From: Streptomyces sp. NBC_01669 | GTDB lineage: Bacteria > Actinomycetota > Actinomycetes > Streptomycetales > Streptomycetaceae | Length of the DNA: 64,000 bases | NCBI RefSeq assembly: GCF_026339735.1 | Contig: NZ_JAPEQG010000001.1 | Coordinates: forward strand, 7,214,501 to 7,278,500 | Direction: 5' to 3' | Shown here: positions 1 to 8,097 of the stretch, piece by piece | Numbering within the stretch: the first letter of the stretch is position 1 | Layout of the letters: each line of letters starts with the position of its first letter | Notes under the pieces: generated by a model | What the model was told of the DNA's origin: nothing | Databases searched by the model: none | What the model saw: the letters and a program-made list of their open reading frames with translations, nothing else | Made by a program: the position numbers and the translations under genes

Positions 1-149
1 CCACGGCGACGCCGGCGGATCTGGTGGTGGACTACCACTTCGGATCGGTGCACCACCTGTCGACGTGGTACCGCCCGGACGGTCCGCTGAGCCAGCAGGA
101 GGTCGCGGACCATTTGGCGGATCTGCTGCTGCGCGCGCTGCGCCCCTGA
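1..149 (+). CDS. TetR-family regulator, C-terminal fragment
   Basis: The last 48 codons of a gene entering from the left edge. The peptide ends in a helical segment (GPLSQQEVADHLADLLLRAL) typical of the final helix of TetR-type ligand-binding domains; the DNA-binding domain lies outside the window. It converges on the acyl-CoA dehydrogenase gene. TetR genes next to an acyl-CoA dehydrogenase and APH-like kinase pair are common in actinomycetes, so it may control that operon through the inverted repeat upstream of the kinase; this is inference. The family call rests on the C-terminal pattern only. Confidence 0.6.
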   Translation, partial: TATPADLVVDYHFGSVHHLSTWYRPDGPLSQQEVADHLADLLLRALRP

Positions 150-484
150 CGTCGGGCCAGAGGCAGGGGAGCGGCATCCGTCGGGCCGGCTCCGAGTTCC
201 CGAGTGTGGTCCGAGGCCCCGCGGTCACCGACCGGGGGCGCTCGTGATCCCTCCACCCGGGGCCTCTCCTTCGGATCGCGCCGGGCGCCCCCCACGCGCG
301 GCACCGGCACCCAGCCGCCCAACACCTGCGAGGGCGGCGTGGGCGTCGGCGCCACCACGTACGGCATCGCGGTGCCGATGCCTGCGCTGCGCCAGAACTG
401 AACGACTTCCTCCACGGGCCGGACGGGCAGATTCTCAGCCCGTCCGGCTTCGGAGGACATGGCGCGGCTGCAGCCGCCGCCCCG
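150..484. other. Convergent intergenic region; possible small antisense ORF
   Basis: This gap separates two genes that face each other. A minus-strand reading frame starting with ATG at 460 runs through it and into the antisense of the TetR 3' end (142 codons). Its first ~70 codons show high GC at third positions and read like protein (a PTPTPP stretch, then GGWVPVPRVGG), but I recognise no family and see no clear ribosome binding site. I do not call it a gene. The terminator at 418-448 lies inside its start region. Confidence 0.3.
418..448. terminator. Bidirectional stem-loop terminator
   Basis: Perfect 11-bp inverted repeat GCCGGACGGGC (418-428) and GCCCGTCCGGC (438-448) around a 9-nt loop, between the convergent TetR and acyl-CoA dehydrogenase genes. 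There is no long T-run, as is usual for Streptomyces terminators. Confidence 0.7.
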
Positions 485-1735
485 CTACACGTACCGCTTG
501 ATCTCGCGCCGCGCCAGCGACCGCTGATGCACCTCGTCCGGCCCGTCCGCCAGCCTCAGCGTCCGCGCCCCCGCCCACAGTTCCGCCAGCGGGAAGTCCT
601 GGCTCACGCCGCCCGCGCCGTGCAGCTGCACCGCCCGGTCGAGGATGTCGACCACCGCGCGCGGGGTGGCGATCTTGATGGCCTGGATCTCCGTGTGCGC
701 CCCCCGGTTGCCCACCGTGTCCATCAGCCATGCCGTCTTCAGCACCAGCAGCCGCAGCTGCTCCACCGTGACCCGCGCGTCCGCGATCCAGTTCTGCACG
801 ACGCCCTGCTGCGCGAGCGGCTTGCCGAAGGCCGTGCGGGACACCGCCCGCTTGCACATCAGCTCGATGGCCCGCTCTGCCATCCCGATCAGCCGCATGC
901 AGTGGTGGATCCGGCCGGGACCCAGGCGCGCCTGCGCGATCCCGAAGCCGCCGCCCTCCTCGCCGATCAGGTTCGTCGCGGGCACCCGCACATCGGTGAA
1001 CACGACCTCCGCGTGACCTCCGTGGTAGTGGTCCTCGTACCCGTACACCTGCATGGCGCGCCGCACTTCGAGGCCGGGCGTGTCGCGCGGGACGAGGATC
1101 ATCGACTGCTGGCGGCGGATGTCGGCGCCGTCCGGGTCGGTCTTGCCCATCACGATGAAGATCCGGCAGTCCGGGTTCATCGCCCCGGAGATGTACCACT
1201 TGCGGCCGTTGACGACGTAGTCTCCCCCGCTCTCGGCTTCGCTCGAGCGGGAGGTGCCCCCTCCATCGCGCGTGATCCGGGTCTCGATGTTGGTCGCGTC
1301 CGACGAGGCCACCTCGGGCTCCGTCATGGCGAACGCCGACCGGATCTCCCCGGCGAGCAGCGGTTCCAGCCACTGCTTCTTCTGCTCGTCCGTGGCGAAC
1401 TGGAAAAGCACCTCCATGTTGCCCGTGTCCGGCGCCGCGCAGTTGAGCGCGGTCGGCGCCAACTGCGGGGAACGGCCGGTGATTTCGGCGAGCGGTGCGT
1501 ACTGGAGGTTGGTCAGCCCGGCACCGTACTCCGCGTCGGGCAGGAAGAGGTTCCACAGACCCTGCCTGCGCGCCTCGGCCTTGAGGTCCTCGACGATCTG
1601 CGGGGTGTCCCACGGGGAGGCGAGCTGTGCCCGCTGCTCGTGCGCGATCGTCTCGGCCGGGTACACGTGCTCGTCCATGAAGGTGAGCAGCTTGGTGCGC
1701 AGCTCTTCCGTACGGGCGTCGAATGCGAAGTCCAT
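485..1735 (-). CDS. Acyl-CoA dehydrogenase family protein
   Basis: A 416-residue flavoprotein that should oxidise an acyl-CoA to the enoyl-CoA with FAD and an electron-transfer flavoprotein. Family signatures are clear: FAMTEPEVASSDATN near the FAD site, NGRKWYISGA, VFTDVRVP, and the C-terminal QLHGAGGVSQDFPLA block. The ATG at 1735 follows AGGAAGG at good spacing and lies 8 bp after the stop of the APH-like kinase gene, so the two form an operon like the two halves of eukaryotic ACAD10/ACAD11. Oddity: about 12 extra residues (GGTSRSSEAESG) sit between TRDG and DYVVNGRKW, encoded by a palindromic repeat at about 1222-1264. The substrate is unknown. Confidence 0.93.
   Translation of the reverse strand: MDFAFDARTEELRTKLLTFMDEHVYPAETIAHEQRAQLASPWDTPQIVEDLKAEARRQGLWNLFLPDAEYGAGLTNLQYAPLAEITGRSPQLAPTALNCAAPDTGNMEVLFQFATDEQKKQWLEPLLAGEIRSAFAMTEPEVASSDATNIETRITRDGGGTSRSSEAESGGDYVVNGRKWYISGAMNPDCRIFIVMGKTDPDGADIRRQQSMILVPRDTPGLEVRRAMQVYGYEDHYHGGHAEVVFTDVRVPATNLIGEEGGGFGIAQARLGPGRIHHCMRLIGMAERAIELMCKRAVSRTAFGKPLAQQGVVQNWIADARVTVEQLRLLVLKTAWLMDTVGNRGAHTEIQAIKIATPRAVVDILDRAVQLHGAGGVSQDFPLAELWAGARTLRLADGPDEVHQRSLARREIKRYV
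1222..1264. repeat. Short palindromic Streptomyces repeat inside a coding region
   Basis: Contains the 7-bp inverted repeat CCCGCTC and GAGCGGG around tcggcttcgctc. The same core (ctctcagcttcgttcgagca) lies in the middle of both 202-bp elements at 5281-5482 and 9757-9958. Here it is in frame within the acyl-CoA dehydrogenase gene and adds about a dozen residues between two conserved blocks. Confidence 0.7.
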
Positions 1736-1743
1736 GGGGGTGA

Positions 1744-2766
1744 TCAGCCTTCCTGGAGGGTCGTGAGGCCGTGCTTGATGAAGACGGGGACGAGATCGCC
1801 GATGCGGTCGAAGCCGGCGCCGACGGTCCGGCCGAGGGTGTAGCGGTAGTGGATGCCCTCCAGGATCACGGCGAGCTTGAACCACGCGAACGCCGTGTAC
1901 CAGGAGATGGCGGAGGTGTCCCGGCCGGAGCGGGCCGCGTAGCGTTCGATCAGTTCGGCGGGCGTGGGGTGGCCGGCCGCTCCGCTGGTGGTCGAGACCG
2001 GGGACTTGGGCAGACCCAGGTCGGAGCTGTACATGACCAGCAGGCCGAGGTCGGTCAGCGGGTCGCCGAGCGTCGACATCTCCCAGTCGAGGACGGCCTT
2101 GATCCGGTCGTCGGGGCCGATCAGCACGTTGTCCAGGCGGTAGTCGCCGTGGATGACAGTGGGCGCGGCGGAGACGGGCAGTTCGCGCCCGAGCGCGGCG
2201 TGCAGCTCGTCGATACCGGGCAGTTCGCGGTTGCGGGAGGCGTCCAGCTGCTTGCCCCAGCGGCGCAGCTGCCGGTCGAGGAATCCCTCGGGGCGCCCGA
2301 AGTCGCCGAGCTCCACCGACTCCGGTTCCACGGCATGCAGTTCCACCAGCGTGTCGACCAGGCCCAGGACGACTTCGCGGGTGCGTTCGGCACCGAGCGG
2401 GGCGAGCTGCTCGGCGGTGCGGTACGGGGTCCCCTCGACGTACTCCATGACGTAGAAGGGCGATCCGATGACGGAGTCGTCCTCGCAGAGCAGCAGCGGC
2501 TCGGGCACCGGCACGGCCGTCGGGTGCAGCGCGCTGATGACCCGGTGCTCACGCTTCATGTCGTGCGCGGTGGCGAGGACATGGCCGAGCGGAGGCCGGC
2601 GGACGACCCAGTGGCCGGTGCCGTCCGTGACGATGTACGTCAGGTTGGAGCGGCCGCCCTCGATGAGCCGGGCTTCGAGCGGTCCGTTCACCAGACCCGG
2701 TCGCTCGCGGTCGAGATGTCCGCGGAGCCGGTCCAGGTCGAGACCTGGCGGATGGACTGAGCTCAT
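1744..2766 (-). CDS. Phosphotransferase (APH/ACAD10-like kinase) family protein
   Basis: A 340-residue protein with the aminoglycoside phosphotransferase/choline kinase fold. The catalytic loop HGDYRLDN and the metal-binding DWEMSTLGDPLTDLG follow in the expected order, and GGRSNLTY with VVRRPP mark the nucleotide-binding lobe. Bacterial members beside acyl-CoA dehydrogenases are thought to act on hydroxyacyl-CoA substrates as in ACAD10/11; aminoglycoside resistance is unlikely. I chose ATG at 2766 because GGAGG lies 8 nt upstream; a GTG at 2775 overlaps that site. It is first in the two-gene operon with the dehydrogenase. Confidence 0.9.
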   Translation of the reverse strand: MSSVHPPGLDLDRLRGHLDRERPGLVNGPLEARLIEGGRSNLTYIVTDGTGHWVVRRPPLGHVLATAHDMKREHRVISALHPTAVPVPEPLLLCEDDSVIGSPFYVMEYVEGTPYRTAEQLAPLGAERTREVVLGLVDTLVELHAVEPESVELGDFGRPEGFLDRQLRRWGKQLDASRNRELPGIDELHAALGRELPVSAAPTVIHGDYRLDNVLIGPDDRIKAVLDWEMSTLGDPLTDLGLLVMYSSDLGLPKSPVSTTSGAAGHPTPAELIERYAARSGRDTSAISWYTAFAWFKLAVILEGIHYRYTLGRTVGAGFDRIGDLVPVFIKHGLTTLQEG

Positions 2767-2808
2767 CGTGCGCACCTCCGGGGTGAAAAGACGTCGGTGC
2801 TCATGATG

Positions 2809-2820
2809 CCGACCAGTCGG
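2809..2820. promoter_or_regulatory. Candidate TetR-type operator
   Basis: CCGACCAGTCGG, with 4-bp arms CCGA and TCGG, lies 43 bp upstream of the kinase start. Motifs of this form (gaccaGTCGGT) are common TetR binding sites in actinomycetes. The regulator cut by the left edge is a plausible ligand; no binding evidence is available. Confidence 0.35.
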
Positions 2821-3052
2821 TATGTCGTCCAGTGAACTCCCGGAATCCGGTGCGTGGACTCCGTGTCGAGTGAGTCAGGGCCCTGATGTTCAGTCGTATC
2901 TCTGAATATGGTTCACGTAGGAATATCTCTGTCACGACCGCGTTCCTGACCGGGCGATGGATGTCCGGCCACGCCCGCGCACGCTCCTGCCACCCCGCGC
3001 AGCGGCCACCGTCCGAGTTGCGGGCGGTCTGAGCAGCCCGGATGGTCGGATG

Positions 3053-3988
3053 ATGAAGGCGATCAGCTACGGCAGGTACGGCGGGCCCGATGTCCTGGAA
3101 TACGGCGAGCGGCCCGACCCCAAGGTCGGCCCGGACAGCGTTCTGGTGAAGGTGCGGGCCGCTGCCGTCAACCCGGTCGACTGGAAGGCGAGGGAGGGCC
3201 ACCTCCAGTCCGGACTGGAGGCCGTCTTTCCGGTGATCCCCGGCTGGGATGTCTCCGGAGTCGTCGTGCAGCCCGGAATCGCCGTCGACGAGTTCGCCGT
3301 CGGCGACGAGGTCATCGGCTATGTGCGGGAGGACTTCCTGTCCCGCGGCACCTTCGCCGAGTACGTCGCCGCCCCCGTGCGCACGCTCGCCCGCAAGCCG
3401 CTGAGCCTGAGCTTCGAGGCCGCGGCGGGGCTGCCGCTGGCCGGCCTCACCGCGTACCAGGTGCTGCACCGCACACTGCGGATCCAGGACGGCGACACCG
3501 TGCTGGTCCACGCGGCCGCCGGCGGCGTGGGCTCACTGGCCGTCCAGCTCGCCCGGCATGCGGGCGCCCGCGTCATCGGCACCGCCAGCGAACGCAACCA
3601 CGAGCACATCCGGCAGCTCGGCGGCGAACCGGTGGAGTACGGCGAAGGGCTCGCCGACCGGATCCGGGCCCTGGCCCCCGACGGGGTCGACGCCGCCTTC
3701 GACACCGTGGGCGGCGAGGCCCTCCGAGTCTCCGCGGACGTACTGAAACCTGAGGGCAGGCTGGCGTCCATTGCGGACGGCGAGGTCTTCTCGTACGGCG
3801 GGCGCTACGCCTTCGTACGGCCCGACGCGGCGGATCTCACCCAGCTCGCGGGACTGGCCGAGCAGGGCATCGTCTCGGTCCATGTCGACCGGGTCTTCCC
3901 GCTGACCCAGGCCGCCGACGCCCAGCGGCTCAACGAGGAGGGACGCACCCGCGGAAAGATCGTCGTCACTGTCCCCTGGGACAACTGA
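3053..3988 (+). CDS. NADP-dependent quinone-type oxidoreductase (zinc-less MDR)
   Basis: A 311-residue medium-chain dehydrogenase/reductase of the quinone oxidoreductase class. It shows AAAVNPVDWK, PGWDVSGVVV, the nucleotide-binding VLVHAAAGGVGSLAVQLA and the closing GRTRGKIVV typical of the family. It lacks the cysteine ligands of zinc alcohol dehydrogenases. The start is one of two adjacent ATG codons (3050 or 3053); most relatives begin MKAISY, so the second is used, and no strong ribosome binding site helps. It diverges from the kinase-dehydrogenase operon with about 285 bp between. Physiological substrate unknown. Confidence 0.85.
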   Translation: MKAISYGRYGGPDVLEYGERPDPKVGPDSVLVKVRAAAVNPVDWKAREGHLQSGLEAVFPVIPGWDVSGVVVQPGIAVDEFAVGDEVIGYVREDFLSRGTFAEYVAAPVRTLARKPLSLSFEAAAGLPLAGLTAYQVLHRTLRIQDGDTVLVHAAAGGVGSLAVQLARHAGARVIGTASERNHEHIRQLGGEPVEYGEGLADRIRALAPDGVDAAFDTVGGEALRVSADVLKPEGRLASIADGEVFSYGGRYAFVRPDAADLTQLAGLAEQGIVSVHVDRVFPLTQAADAQRLNEEGRTRGKIVVTVPWDN

Positions 3989-4003
3989 CCTGCGCGGACC
4001 GCC

Positions 4004-4315
4004 TCAGAAGATCATCGCCGTGGCGAACACCGCGAGCGCGATCGTGCACGCCGCCGCCGTCAGGGCGCTGCGCGGTGCCAGTGGCTGCGGCCGCGCGGTC
4101 CCCATCCCGAGCACCCGCCGGTGCGCCACCCGCAAAAACGCAAGCCACGCCAGCACGCTCAGCGACACGGCGACGATCCCGGCCGGGGTCGCACCGCCGT
4201 GCAGCGCCGCCTTCCCCGCCAGCAGTGCCACCACCGTGCAGGACAGGGTGGTGCGCCGCCACGCCAGCCGGGTCCGCTCGGGTTGCAGTCCGGGGTCCCG
4301 CTCCCCGTCGGTCAC
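4004..4315 (-). CDS. DUF202 family membrane protein
   Basis: A 103-residue protein. LQPERTRLAWRRTTLS followed by three hydrophobic segments is the DUF202 signature, shared with the YidH family of small inner-membrane proteins of unknown role. The start is GTG at 4315, which overlaps the TGA of the upstream DUF202 gene (GTGA), so the pair is likely translationally coupled and may form a heteromer. Confidence 0.85.
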   Translation of the reverse strand: MTDGERDPGLQPERTRLAWRRTTLSCTVVALLAGKAALHGGATPAGIVAVSLSVLAWLAFLRVAHRRVLGMGTARPQPLAPRSALTAAACTIALAVFATAMIF

Positions 4316-4707
4316 CTGCCCTCCCAGCCGAAGAGGACCACCACCACCATCGCGACGGCGACGACGGCGACAGCGACACTGAGCAGCGTCGGGAACCGGG
4401 AGACCGGCAGGTCCTCGCCGCGCCGCATCGCCCGCTCGCACCGCACCCAGTGATTGACCGCCCGCAGGGAACAGAGCACACCGGCGGCGAGCAGTGCGAG
4501 CGCCAGCCCCGCCCTGATCCCCCAGGCCAGTTCCGGCAGGAACTGGTCGACGGCGAATCCGCCGCCGATGAGCGCAAGAGCCGTCCGGATCCAGGCGAGG
4601 AACGTGCGCTCGTTGGCGAGCGAGAAGCGGTAGTCGGGGGTGTCGCCCTCTTCACGGATCCGCTGCGGCGCAAACCACAGCTTCACGCTCTGTACGAACT
4701 CGTTCAC
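4312..4707 (-). CDS. DUF202/YidH family membrane protein
   Basis: A 131-residue membrane protein: a polar N-terminus, the DUF202 motif FSLANERTFLAWIRTALA (about residues 28-45), then hydrophobic helices at about 40-60, 65-85 and 110-127. Members of this family are paired in many bacteria, as here with the gene that overlaps it by 4 bp. Function unknown; no catalytic residues are apparent. Confidence 0.88.
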   Translation of the reverse strand: MNEFVQSVKLWFAPQRIREEGDTPDYRFSLANERTFLAWIRTALALIGGGFAVDQFLPELAWGIRAGLALALLAAGVLCSLRAVNHWVRCERAMRRGEDLPVSRFPTLLSVAVAVVAVAMVVVVLFGWEGR

Positions 4708-4716
4708 GCCCGAACC

Positions 4717-5271
4717 TTATCGATCGTTTGGTCGCCGGCTGCCCGTCGGGGCCCGGCCTGCCCGGTACTCCCGCAACCGGTGGTATGTCTCCAGACCGTC
4801 CGGCACCCACTCCCAGTCACCGAGCCGCTCCGCCAGTTCGCCCTCGGTGAGGAACGTGTGCCAGGCGACCTCCTCCACCTGCGGGTTCACCGGAAGCTCG
4901 CACCGCACCTGGTAGACGTACGACCACCAGGTGTGCTTTCCACCCGTGTAGAGGAACTTGAAGAGCGGTTCGGGGCGGGGGAGTCCACAGACCCCGAGCT
5001 CCTCCTCGGCCTCCCGCAGCGCCGCCTCGTCGTAGGACTCGCCCGCGCCGACCACCCCGCCGACGAACATGTCGTAGTGCGAGGGGAAGACCAGCTTGGT
5101 CGCGGTCCTGCGGTGCACGAAGAGACGGCCCTCGGCGTCCCGGGCCTCGATGAAGACGCAGCGATGGCGCAGGCCCCGCGCGGTCGCCTCACCGCGCGGG
5201 GCCTGCCCCACGACCTCGTCGTTCTCGTCGACGATGTCCAGGATCTCGTCAGCAGCAGTCATGCCGCCCAT
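4717..5271 (-). CDS. Nudix hydrolase
   Basis: A 184-residue protein with a complete Nudix box, GGVVGAGESYDEAALREAEEELGV (GX5EX7REXXEEXG), at about residues 70-93, where the Glu residues bind the metal needed for pyrophosphate hydrolysis. The N-terminal DENDEVVGQAPRGEA and overall size resemble the IPP isomerase/YfcD-like Nudix subgroup; the true substrate cannot be read. ATG at 5271 has GAGG four bases upstream; a second ATG at 5262 is possible. A MITE-like element starts 10 bp upstream of its start codon, so its native promoter may be displaced. Confidence 0.88.
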   Translation of the reverse strand: MGGMTAADEILDIVDENDEVVGQAPRGEATARGLRHRCVFIEARDAEGRLFVHRRTATKLVFPSHYDMFVGGVVGAGESYDEAALREAEEELGVCGLPRPEPLFKFLYTGGKHTWWSYVYQVRCELPVNPQVEEVAWHTFLTEGELAERLGDWEWVPDGLETYHRLREYRAGRAPTGSRRPNDR

Positions 5272-5280
5272 CCAACCTCA

Positions 5281-5482
5281 GAGCCTGTCGGGTGACCTCT
5301 GATCGGGCGGCCACGCCCTGGCACGCGCGCTTCCCGCGTTGCCGAAATATCCTAGTAGCTCCTTCCCCAAGCTCTCAGCTTCGTTCGAGCAGGGGAGACC
5401 CCATCCGAGGACATCCCGCCGCCTTGGAATCGCACGCACCAGACCGCGTCCGCTATCCGATCGAAGGTCACCCGACAGGCTC
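5281..5482 (-). mobile_element. MITE-like element, copy 1 (202 bp)
   Basis: Ends are inverted repeats GAGCCTGTCGGGTGACCT (5281) and AGGTCACCCGACAGGCTC (to 5482). TCA flanks both sides (5278-5280 and 5483-5485), a 3-bp target duplication of the TNA type made by some IS5-family transposases. No transposase ORF fits inside. It is the reverse complement of the copy at 9757-9958 with about 6 differences in 202 bp by eye. It sits between the Nudix start and the SDR stop. Confidence 0.85.
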
Positions 5483-5512
5483 TCAGGCCGGAGTCCGGGA
5501 CCCGGCCGGGGA

Positions 5513-6286
5513 TCACTGACCCATGACGTACTTCACGGTCGGACCGGTGGTCCAGCCGCCGTCCACGGCGAGCTCGGCGCCGGTGATGTAGGAGGCGGCG
5601 TCCGAAAGCAGGAAGGTCACGGCCTGGGCGATCTCGGACGGCTCGCCGACCCGGCCCATCGGGGTGTTCGGGTAGTTGCCCTCGCCCTGCTGGATGCCGA
5701 CCGACGCGGTCATCGGTGTGTGGACCATGCCCGGGTGGACGGAGTTCACCCGCACCTTCGCCGTGCCCAGCTCCACCGCGCCGACCTTCGTGAGGCCGCG
5801 GACGCCCCACTTGGACGCGCCGTAACTGGAGGTCAGTGCGAGGCCCATCAGACCGGCGGCCGAGGATATGTTGACGATCGAGCCGCCACCGTTCTCCTTC
5901 ATCACCGGGATGACGGTCTTCATGCCGATGAAGACGGCGGTCAGATTGATGTCGATGACCTTGCGGAAGTGCTCGACCGTCTCGGTCTCCAGCGGCTGAC
6001 CGGTCGACACACCGGCGTTGTTGACCAGCCCGTCGATCCGGCCGAACTCGGCGAGGGCGAACTCGGCGACCCGCTGCCAGTCCTTCTCGGACGTCACGTC
6101 GTGGTGCAGGAAGCGGGCGTTGGTGCCCAGCTCGGCGGCGGTCGCCGCGCCTTCTTCGTCGAGTACGTCGGTGATCACGACGCGGGCGCCGCCGGCGACG
6201 GCCCGCCGGGCGGTCTCGGCGCCGAGGCCGCGGGCGCCGCCGGTGATGATGACGGTCTTGTCGCTGAGCCGGTGGAGGTCGGTCAT
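5513..6286 (-). CDS. SDR family oxidoreductase (hydroxysteroid dehydrogenase-like)
   Basis: A 257-residue classical short-chain dehydrogenase: TGGARGLGAETARR binds NAD(P), NNAG follows strand 4, and the catalytic Ser and YGASK lie near residues 135-155. The C-terminal TGAELAVDGGWTTG is typical. Overall it resembles 3-alpha/20-beta-hydroxysteroid dehydrogenase-like SDRs; substrate unproven. The ATG at 6286 is preceded by AAGGA with 7-nt spacing; an in-frame ATG at 6301 overlaps the TetR stop (ATGA) but has no such site. It forms an operon with the upstream TetR gene, which probably represses it. Confidence 0.9.
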   Translation of the reverse strand: MTDLHRLSDKTVIITGGARGLGAETARRAVAGGARVVITDVLDEEGAATAAELGTNARFLHHDVTSEKDWQRVAEFALAEFGRIDGLVNNAGVSTGQPLETETVEHFRKVIDINLTAVFIGMKTVIPVMKENGGGSIVNISSAAGLMGLALTSSYGASKWGVRGLTKVGAVELGTAKVRVNSVHPGMVHTPMTASVGIQQGEGNYPNTPMGRVGEPSEIAQAVTFLLSDAASYITGAELAVDGGWTTGPTVKYVMGQ

Positions 6287-6297
6287 GGTGATGTCCT

Positions 6298-6948
6298 TCA
6301 TGCGGTACGGGGCACGGGTGCGTGCAGAAAAGCGGTCGTCGTCGCGACAAGATCGGCGCGGAACAGCTCCTCGCCGGTCAGCGGTTCGACGCCGTCGAGG
6401 TACTGGCGGGCGCGGTCGGCGAACGCCGCACCGATCAGGGTGAGCGCCAGATCGAGCCGCTCCAGCCGCAGGGGCCCGGGCAGCTCGGTCAGGCAGTCCG
6501 CCATGCGGCCGATGGCCCGCCCGTAGGCGGTGCCGTCCAGCGCGGGGTGCAGGGTGCCGGTGCGCAGCCCGGTCTCACGACTGAGCTGGGCCGAGATTCG
6601 CAGGCAGCGACGGCCGCGGTCGTCGGCCAGCAGGCTCGACTCGGCTGTCACGAGAGCGGCGAGCAGCTCCCGTACGCCTGGTCCTTCCTCGCGTGTTCCG
6701 TCCGTGTTGTCGAGCGCGTCGAGGAGGGGTGCGATCACGCGTTCGGTACGGGCCTGCCGTCCGGCCATCACGGCGTCCAGAAGTCCAGCCCGGGAGCCGA
6801 AGTGGTACTGCACCGCGGAGGGGTTGCTCTGCCCGGCCAGCCGGACGATGTCCCGCAGCTGGGCGCCGTCGGTGCCCTGGGCGGCGAAGATCTCCTCGGC
6901 CGCGCGAATCAGTCGTTCCCGGGTCTCGGGCCCTGATGTTCTCGCCAT
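6298..6948 (-). CDS. TetR-family transcriptional regulator
   Basis: A 216-residue repressor. The N-terminal helix-turn-helix reads ETRERLIRAAEEIFAAQG through NPSAVQYHFGSRAGLLDAVM (about residues 7-55); the rest is a helical ligand domain. It is the first gene of an operon with the SDR. ATG at 6948 is used because an earlier in-frame ATG (6972) would place the start inside the likely operator at 6960-6974. It probably represses itself and the SDR. Confidence 0.9.
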   Translation of the reverse strand: MARTSGPETRERLIRAAEEIFAAQGTDGAQLRDIVRLAGQSNPSAVQYHFGSRAGLLDAVMAGRQARTERVIAPLLDALDNTDGTREEGPGVRELLAALVTAESSLLADDRGRRCLRISAQLSRETGLRTGTLHPALDGTAYGRAIGRMADCLTELPGPLRLERLDLALTLIGAAFADRARQYLDGVEPLTGEELFRADLVATTTAFLHAPVPRTA

Positions 6949-6959
6949 GCAGAACACTG

Positions 6960-6974
6960 TAATGCTGGCCATTA
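6960..6974. promoter_or_regulatory. Candidate autoregulatory TetR operator
   Basis: Perfect inverted repeat TAATG-CTGGC-CATTA, 12 bp upstream of the TetR start codon. It is AT-rich against a very GC-rich background and lies where the promoter and leader should be, as expected for an autorepressor. Confidence 0.5.
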
Positions 6975-7032
6975 TTAATAACCAGGCGCACCGCCCCGAC
7001 TGTGAGGGAACAGACGCGGAGCCGGCCGCCCG

Positions 7033-7926
7033 TCAGTGCGGCTGGAGGCTGCGCCTGCGGTGATGGTGGCCGCGCCCCTCCGGCATCGCCGGATGCAGCC
7101 CCAGCAGCATGATCCCGACGACGATCGCCGTCAGACCCGCCGCCTGCCAGGCCAGCGCGGCCGCGTCGGTGCGCAGCTGGTCGCCGAGGAATCCGACCCC
7201 GCAGGCGATCCCGGCCAGCGGCTGGGCGGCGGTCAGCGCGGGCAGCGACGTCCGCAGCGGCCCCGTCTCGAAGGCGCTCTGCACCAGGATCAGGCCCGTC
7301 ACGCCCAGCACCACCACCGCGTACGGCTGCCAGCCCGTCACCAGAGCCGTCCACCCCCCGTCCGACAGCCGCTGTCCGCTCACTCGGGTCAGCGCGTCCT
7401 GGAGGCCGTACAGCAGTCCGGCCGCCACCGCGAGCAGAGCGGGGGCCGCTCCGTGCTGCGAGCGCTTCGCGAACGTGGTCAGCACCAGTGCGATGCCCAC
7501 GACCACGCCGATCACCAGCCAGTGCCGCAGCTCGTTCGTGACCACCTCGCCCCCCTGCGGCCGGCCTCCCAGCAGGAAAGCGGTGACCCCGCCGGCCAGC
7601 AGCCAGAGCCCCGCCCAGCCCTGCCGGCCCAGCCGCTGCCCGGTGCGATGGCGCGACAGAGCCATCGCGAAGAGCAGATTGGTCGCCAGCAGCGGCTCGA
7701 CGACGGACACCTCGCCCTTGCCCAGGGCCAGAGCCCCCAGCGCCATGCCACAGACCATCAGCCCGATCCCGGCCAGCCAGCTCGGCACCCGCATCAGGTC
7801 GAGCAGCAGCCGGGGGGAGAGGAAGTCGCTCCTCGGGGCGTGCTCGGCAGCGGCCTGCTGCAGGACAAAGCCGAATCCCAGACAGCAGGCGGCGCTCACG
7901 GCGAGTACGAGGACCAGCACCGACAC
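7033..7926 (-). CDS. DMT/EamA-like permease
   Basis: A 297-residue integral membrane protein with about ten hydrophobic segments, consistent with the drug/metabolite transporter superfamily (two five-helix halves), and a basic His/Arg-rich C-terminal tail (GRGHHHRRRS). The GTG at 7926 follows AGGAA by 7 nt; the frame stays open further upstream but without membrane character. It runs towards the TetR gene in the same direction but is separated by about 85 bp. Substrate unknown. Confidence 0.78.
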   Translation of the reverse strand: MSVLVLVLAVSAACCLGFGFVLQQAAAEHAPRSDFLSPRLLLDLMRVPSWLAGIGLMVCGMALGALALGKGEVSVVEPLLATNLLFAMALSRHRTGQRLGRQGWAGLWLLAGGVTAFLLGGRPQGGEVVTNELRHWLVIGVVVGIALVLTTFAKRSQHGAAPALLAVAAGLLYGLQDALTRVSGQRLSDGGWTALVTGWQPYAVVVLGVTGLILVQSAFETGPLRTSLPALTAAQPLAGIACGVGFLGDQLRTDAAALAWQAAGLTAIVVGIMLLGLHPAMPEGRGHHHRRRSLQPH

Positions 7927-8097
7927 GCTTCTCTTCCTCAAGTCCGGCCAGGGGAGGGTGATTTGTTTCGACGATAGCGCCTCGGCGGCAGGGGTGCGGC
8001 CGGAGCGCCGCCGACCGGGCGGTTGACGCCGCACCGGACGGTGCCCAAGATCTGACGCACGAGTAACTTCCGGCTCGCCCCGACAAGGATGGAACCC

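Noticed and set aside
32..460. 142-codon minus-strand gene at the left edge
   Set aside because: The 3' part is antisense to the TetR gene, there is no ribosome binding site, and a terminator lies in its start region. The first ~70 codons look coding-like, so it is noted but not called.
1744..2766. Aminoglycoside resistance gene
   Set aside because: The APH fold is clear, but operon placement with an acyl-CoA dehydrogenase matches the ACAD10/11-like metabolic kinases.
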